Part shown: one piece after another, positions 60,123 through 62,675 of the stretch
How the letters are laid out: every line of letters begins with the position of its first letter
Position numbering within the stretch: the stretch's first letter is position 1
Assembly (NCBI GenBank): GCA_903861645.1
Contig: CAIOVE010000036.1
Span: forward strand, 1-62,675
Direction: 5' to 3'
Origin: an uncultured Hyphomicrobiales bacterium
GTDB taxonomy: Bacteria > Pseudomonadota > Alphaproteobacteria > Rhizobiales > Beijerinckiaceae
Length of the DNA stretch: 62,675 bases
Program-made: the position numbers and the translations under genes
The notes under the pieces: generated by a model
The model's input: the letters and a program-made list of their open reading frames with translations, nothing else
What the model was told of the DNA's origin: nothing
Databases searched by the model: none

Positions 60123-62675
60123 ATGCACAGCCATGACGGGCGCGCCCGTGGGGGCGCGGCCGCCCGGCCCGTCACCGCGGTGCTTGGGCCCACGAACACG
60201 GGCAAAACCCATCTCGCCATCGAGCGGATGCTGCAATATCGCACTGGCGCGATCGGCCTGCCGCTGCGCCTGCTGGCGCGCGAGGTCTATGGCCGCGTGG
60301 TCGAGAAGGCCGGCGTTAACCAGGTCGCCCTGATCACTGGCGAGGAAAAGATCAAGCCGCGGGACGCCCGCTACTGGGTGTCGACGATCGAATCGATGCC
60401 GCGCGACCTCGACGTCGAATTCATCGCCATCGACGAGGCGCAACTCGCCGCCGATCTCGACCGTGGCCATGTCTTCACGGATCGCTTGCTGAACCGTCGC
60501 GGGCGCGAGGAAACCTGGATCATCGGCGCCTCGACCATGCGCGAGATCGTCGAGCGCCTTTTGCCCGGCGCGCCGATCATCACCCGCCCGCGCCTGTCGA
60601 CCCTGACCTTCGCCGGCGAACGCAAGATTTCCCGCTTGCCGCCCCGCAGCGCCATTGTCGCCTTCTCGGCGGAGGAGGTTTACGCCATCGCCGAATTCAT
60701 CCGCCGCCAGCGGGGCGGCGCGGCGGTGGTGCTTGGCGCGCTGAGCCCGCGCACCCGCAACGCGCAGGTGGCGCTCTACCAGTCCGGCGAGGTGGATTAT
60801 ATCGTCGCGACCGACGCCATCGGCATGGGGCTCAATCTCGATGTCGACCACATCGCCTTCGCCGGCGACCGCAAGTTCGACGGCTGGCATTACCGCCGGC
60901 TGAAACCCGCCGAATTCGGCCAGATCGCCGGTCGCGCGGGACGGCATGTCAAGGATGGCACGTTCGGCACCACTGGCCGTTGCGCGCCCTTCGACGAGGA
61001 TCTCGTCGACGCGCTCGAAAACCATCGTTTTGATCCCGTAACGATGTTGCAGTGGCGCAACACCAATCTGGATTTCAGTTCCATAAACGCCTTGCAGGGG
61101 TCGCTGGACCGGCAACCGGCCCGCGAGGGGCTGACGCGCGCGCCCCTCGCCGAGGACGTGCTGGTGCTCGACATCATGGCCCATGACGCCGATGTGCGCC
61201 GCCAGAGCAAGACCAGCGCCGACGTCCAGCGCCTCTGGGATGTCTGCCAGGTGCCTGATTATCGCAAGCTTTCGCCCGCCGCGCATGCCGATCTCGTGCA
61301 GACGCTCTATGGTTTCGTGGTCCGGGCCGGCAAGATTCCCAACGACTGGTTCGCGCGGCAATTGGCCACGCTGGACCGGGTCGATGGCGAGATCGACACC
61401 CTGTCGGCGCGCATAGCCCAGAGCCGAACCTTCAATTACATCGCCAACCGGCCTGACTGGCTTGATGATCCCGAGCATTGGCAGGGCGTCACGCGTCAGG
61501 TAGAGGACAACCTGTCCGACGCCCTGCACGAGCGGCTCGCCCATCGTTTCATCGATCGGCGCACCAGCGTGCTCATGCGTCGCCTGAGAGAGAACGCAAT
61601 GCTTGAAGCGGAAGTCACCAGCGCCGGCGACGTCATGGTCGAAGGCCAGCATCTGGGCGCCCTGCAGGGCTTCCGTTTCACGCTCGACCCGGCGGCGGGC
61701 GGCGATGTCGCGCGCACCCTGAACGCCGCGGCGCAGAAGGCGCTCGCCAGCGAGATCGAAAATCGCGCGACCCGCGTGTCCGAGGCCGTCGACGAGGCCT
61801 TCGTGCTGGCGCGCGACGGCGCGATCCGTTGGCTGGGCGAGGTCGTGGCCAAGATCGCCGCGGGCGATCACGTGCTGTCGCCGCGCATTCATGTGCTCGC
61901 CGACGAGCAGTTGACCGGCGCCGCGCTTGAAGCGGTGCGTACGCGCCTCGAACTCTGGCTCGCCCAGCACATCAAGAAGCTTCTCGGCGCGCTCGTGGAG
62001 CTGGAAAACCCCGAGGGGGTCGACGGCATCGCCCGCGGCATCGCCTTTCAGGTCGCCGAGGCGCTTGGCGTGCTCGAACGCTCGCGCGTCGGCAACGACG
62101 TCAAGTCGCTCGATCAGAACGCCCGCGCCGCCCTGCGCAAGCTGGGTGTGCGTTTCGGCGCCTATCACCTTTACCTGCCGCAACTGCTGAAGCCGGCGCC
62201 GCGCGCGCTCGCGGCCCAGCTCTGGGCGCTCAAGAACGGCGGCGAATCCGTCAAGGGGCTCGACGAGGTCAGCCATCTCGCCGCCTCGGGGCGCACGTCC
62301 TTCCCCGCCGATCCGGAGACGCCCAAGGCGCTCTATCTCGCCGCTGGTTTCCGCGTGTGCGGCGAGCGCGCGGTGCGCGTCGACATTCTGGAGCGGTTGG
62401 CCGACATTATTCGCCCCGCGATCGCCTATCGCCCCGGCGTCACCGTGGGCACGCCACCCGCAGGGGCGGCGGACGGCGACGGCTTTGTTGTCACCATCGG
62501 CATGACCTCGCTGGCGGGCTGTTCCGGCGAGGCCTTCGCTTCCATCCTCAAGTCGCTCGGTTATCAGGTCGAGCAGCGCAAGGGGCCGGCGATCACAGCG
62601 CCAATCCTGCTCGGCGCCGCGACCGAGCCGGTCAAGCAGCCGGAGGCCGCGTCAACCGAGGCCGAGGCCGCCGCC
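60123..62675 (+). CDS. SUV3-like superfamily 2 helicase (3' truncated by the window)
   Basis: 851 codons are visible with no stop. Walker A is G-P-T-N-T-G-K-T (22-29), motif II D-E-A-Q (104-107), and the second RecA fold has A-T-D-A-I-G-M-G-L-N-L and Q-I-A-G-R-A-G-R. This is the pattern of mitochondrial SUV3 RNA helicase, whose closest bacterial relatives are alphaproteobacterial. The part after about 480 is helical and acidic; the visible end turns Ala/Glu-rich. In mitochondria SUV3 works with a nuclease in RNA turnover; a similar role here is inferred. The ATG lacks a clear ribosome binding site. Confidence 0.88.
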   Translation, partial: MHSHDGRARGGAAARPVTAVLGPTNTGKTHLAIERMLQYRTGAIGLPLRLLAREVYGRVVEKAGVNQVALITGEEKIKPRDARYWVSTIESMPRDLDVEFIAIDEAQLAADLDRGHVFTDRLLNRRGREETWIIGASTMREIVERLLPGAPIITRPRLSTLTFAGERKISRLPPRSAIVAFSAEEVYAIAEFIRRQRGGAAVVLGALSPRTRNAQVALYQSGEVDYIVATDAIGMGLNLDVDHIAFAGDRKFDGWHYRRLKPAEFGQIAGRAGRHVKDGTFGTTGRCAPFDEDLVDALENHRFDPVTMLQWRNTNLDFSSINALQGSLDRQPAREGLTRAPLAEDVLVLDIMAHDADVRRQSKTSADVQRLWDVCQVPDYRKLSPAAHADLVQTLYGFVVRAGKIPNDWFARQLATLDRVDGEIDTLSARIAQSRTFNYIANRPDWLDDPEHWQGVTRQVEDNLSDALHERLAHRFIDRRTSVLMRRLRENAMLEAEVTSAGDVMVEGQHLGALQGFRFTLDPAAGGDVARTLNAAAQKALASEIENRATRVSEAVDEAFVLARDGAIRWLGEVVAKIAAGDHVLSPRIHVLADEQLTGAALEAVRTRLELWLAQHIKKLLGALVELENPEGVDGIARGIAFQVAEALGVLERSRVGNDVKSLDQNARAALRKLGVRFGAYHLYLPQLLKPAPRALAAQLWALKNGGESVKGLDEVSHLAASGRTSFPADPETPKALYLAAGFRVCGERAVRVDILERLADIIRPAIAYRPGVTVGTPPAGAADGDGFVVTIGMTSLAGCSGEAFASILKSLGYQVEQRKGPAITAPILLGAATEPVKQPEAASTEAEAAA

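Noticed and set aside
59976-62276. A 766-codon open frame on the minus strand
   Set aside because: It is antisense to the SUV3-like helicase, has no recognisable domain and a composition expected from GC-rich third positions.
1-62675. tRNA, rRNA, CRISPR or insertion sequences
   Set aside because: Gaps were read for cloverleaf ends, direct repeats and transposase motifs; none was convincing.

Overview
The window is GC-rich DNA (third codon positions are strongly G/C) from an alphaproteobacterium, most likely an order Hyphomicrobiales (Rhizobiales) relative. The evidence is the gene families: an IF-3 whose N-terminus reads I-R-R-P-M-K-A-P-P from an ATT start, an SUV3-type helicase beside a DUF3108 protein, an L25 with a long C-terminal tail, and a fused CysG. 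I cannot name the genus. No rRNA, tRNA, IS element, prophage or CRISPR array was seen. Most of the long antisense open frames are by-products of the base composition.

Layout. 1-3315: end of a polysaccharide cluster (flippase C-terminus, YdcF protein, glycosyltransferase, methyltransferase). 3584-4912: rplY-pth. 5329-12215: six-gene complex related to group 4 hydrogenases and complex I, with no nickel ligands. 12321-15602: Bcr/CflA transporter, alpha/beta hydrolase, glycosyltransferase. 15784-23042: housekeeping (infC, DEAD-box helicase, transaldolase, moeA, cysG) with two unknown proteins. 23272-28191: branched-chain amino acid ABC transporter whose LivM and LivG are fused. 28195-31572: pterin dehydratase, cytochrome c and an NMT1-type ABC transporter. 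31569-34800: RecQ and a DHA2-type transporter.

34926-40557 is the most interesting region: an Rpf-type diffusible signal factor (DSF) module. An RpfF-like synthase with both catalytic glutamates faces, convergently, an operon encoding an RpfC-like hybrid kinase and a REC-PAS-GGDEF-EAL regulator. The regulator occupies the place that RpfG (REC-HD-GYP) holds in Xanthomonas. The expected logic is that the kinase senses fatty-acid signal and passes phosphate through its receiver and HPt domain to the regulator, which would then change cyclic-di-GMP.

40717-48868 holds aromatic and oxo-acid catabolism: a TctC-type binding protein, fumarylacetoacetase and homogentisate dioxygenase, then a separate same-strand group (odd SDR, LigJ-like hydratase, HpcH-type aldolase, 4,5-dihydroxyphthalate decarboxylase-like protein, cupin). 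48875-52313: mutY, an orphan binding protein and a Tet-type transporter. 52580-58656: ffh-rpsP-rimM, a MetE-like protein, an FAH-family protein, a pirin and rpmB. 58958-62675: the DUF3108 protein and the SUV3-like helicase, which runs off the right edge.
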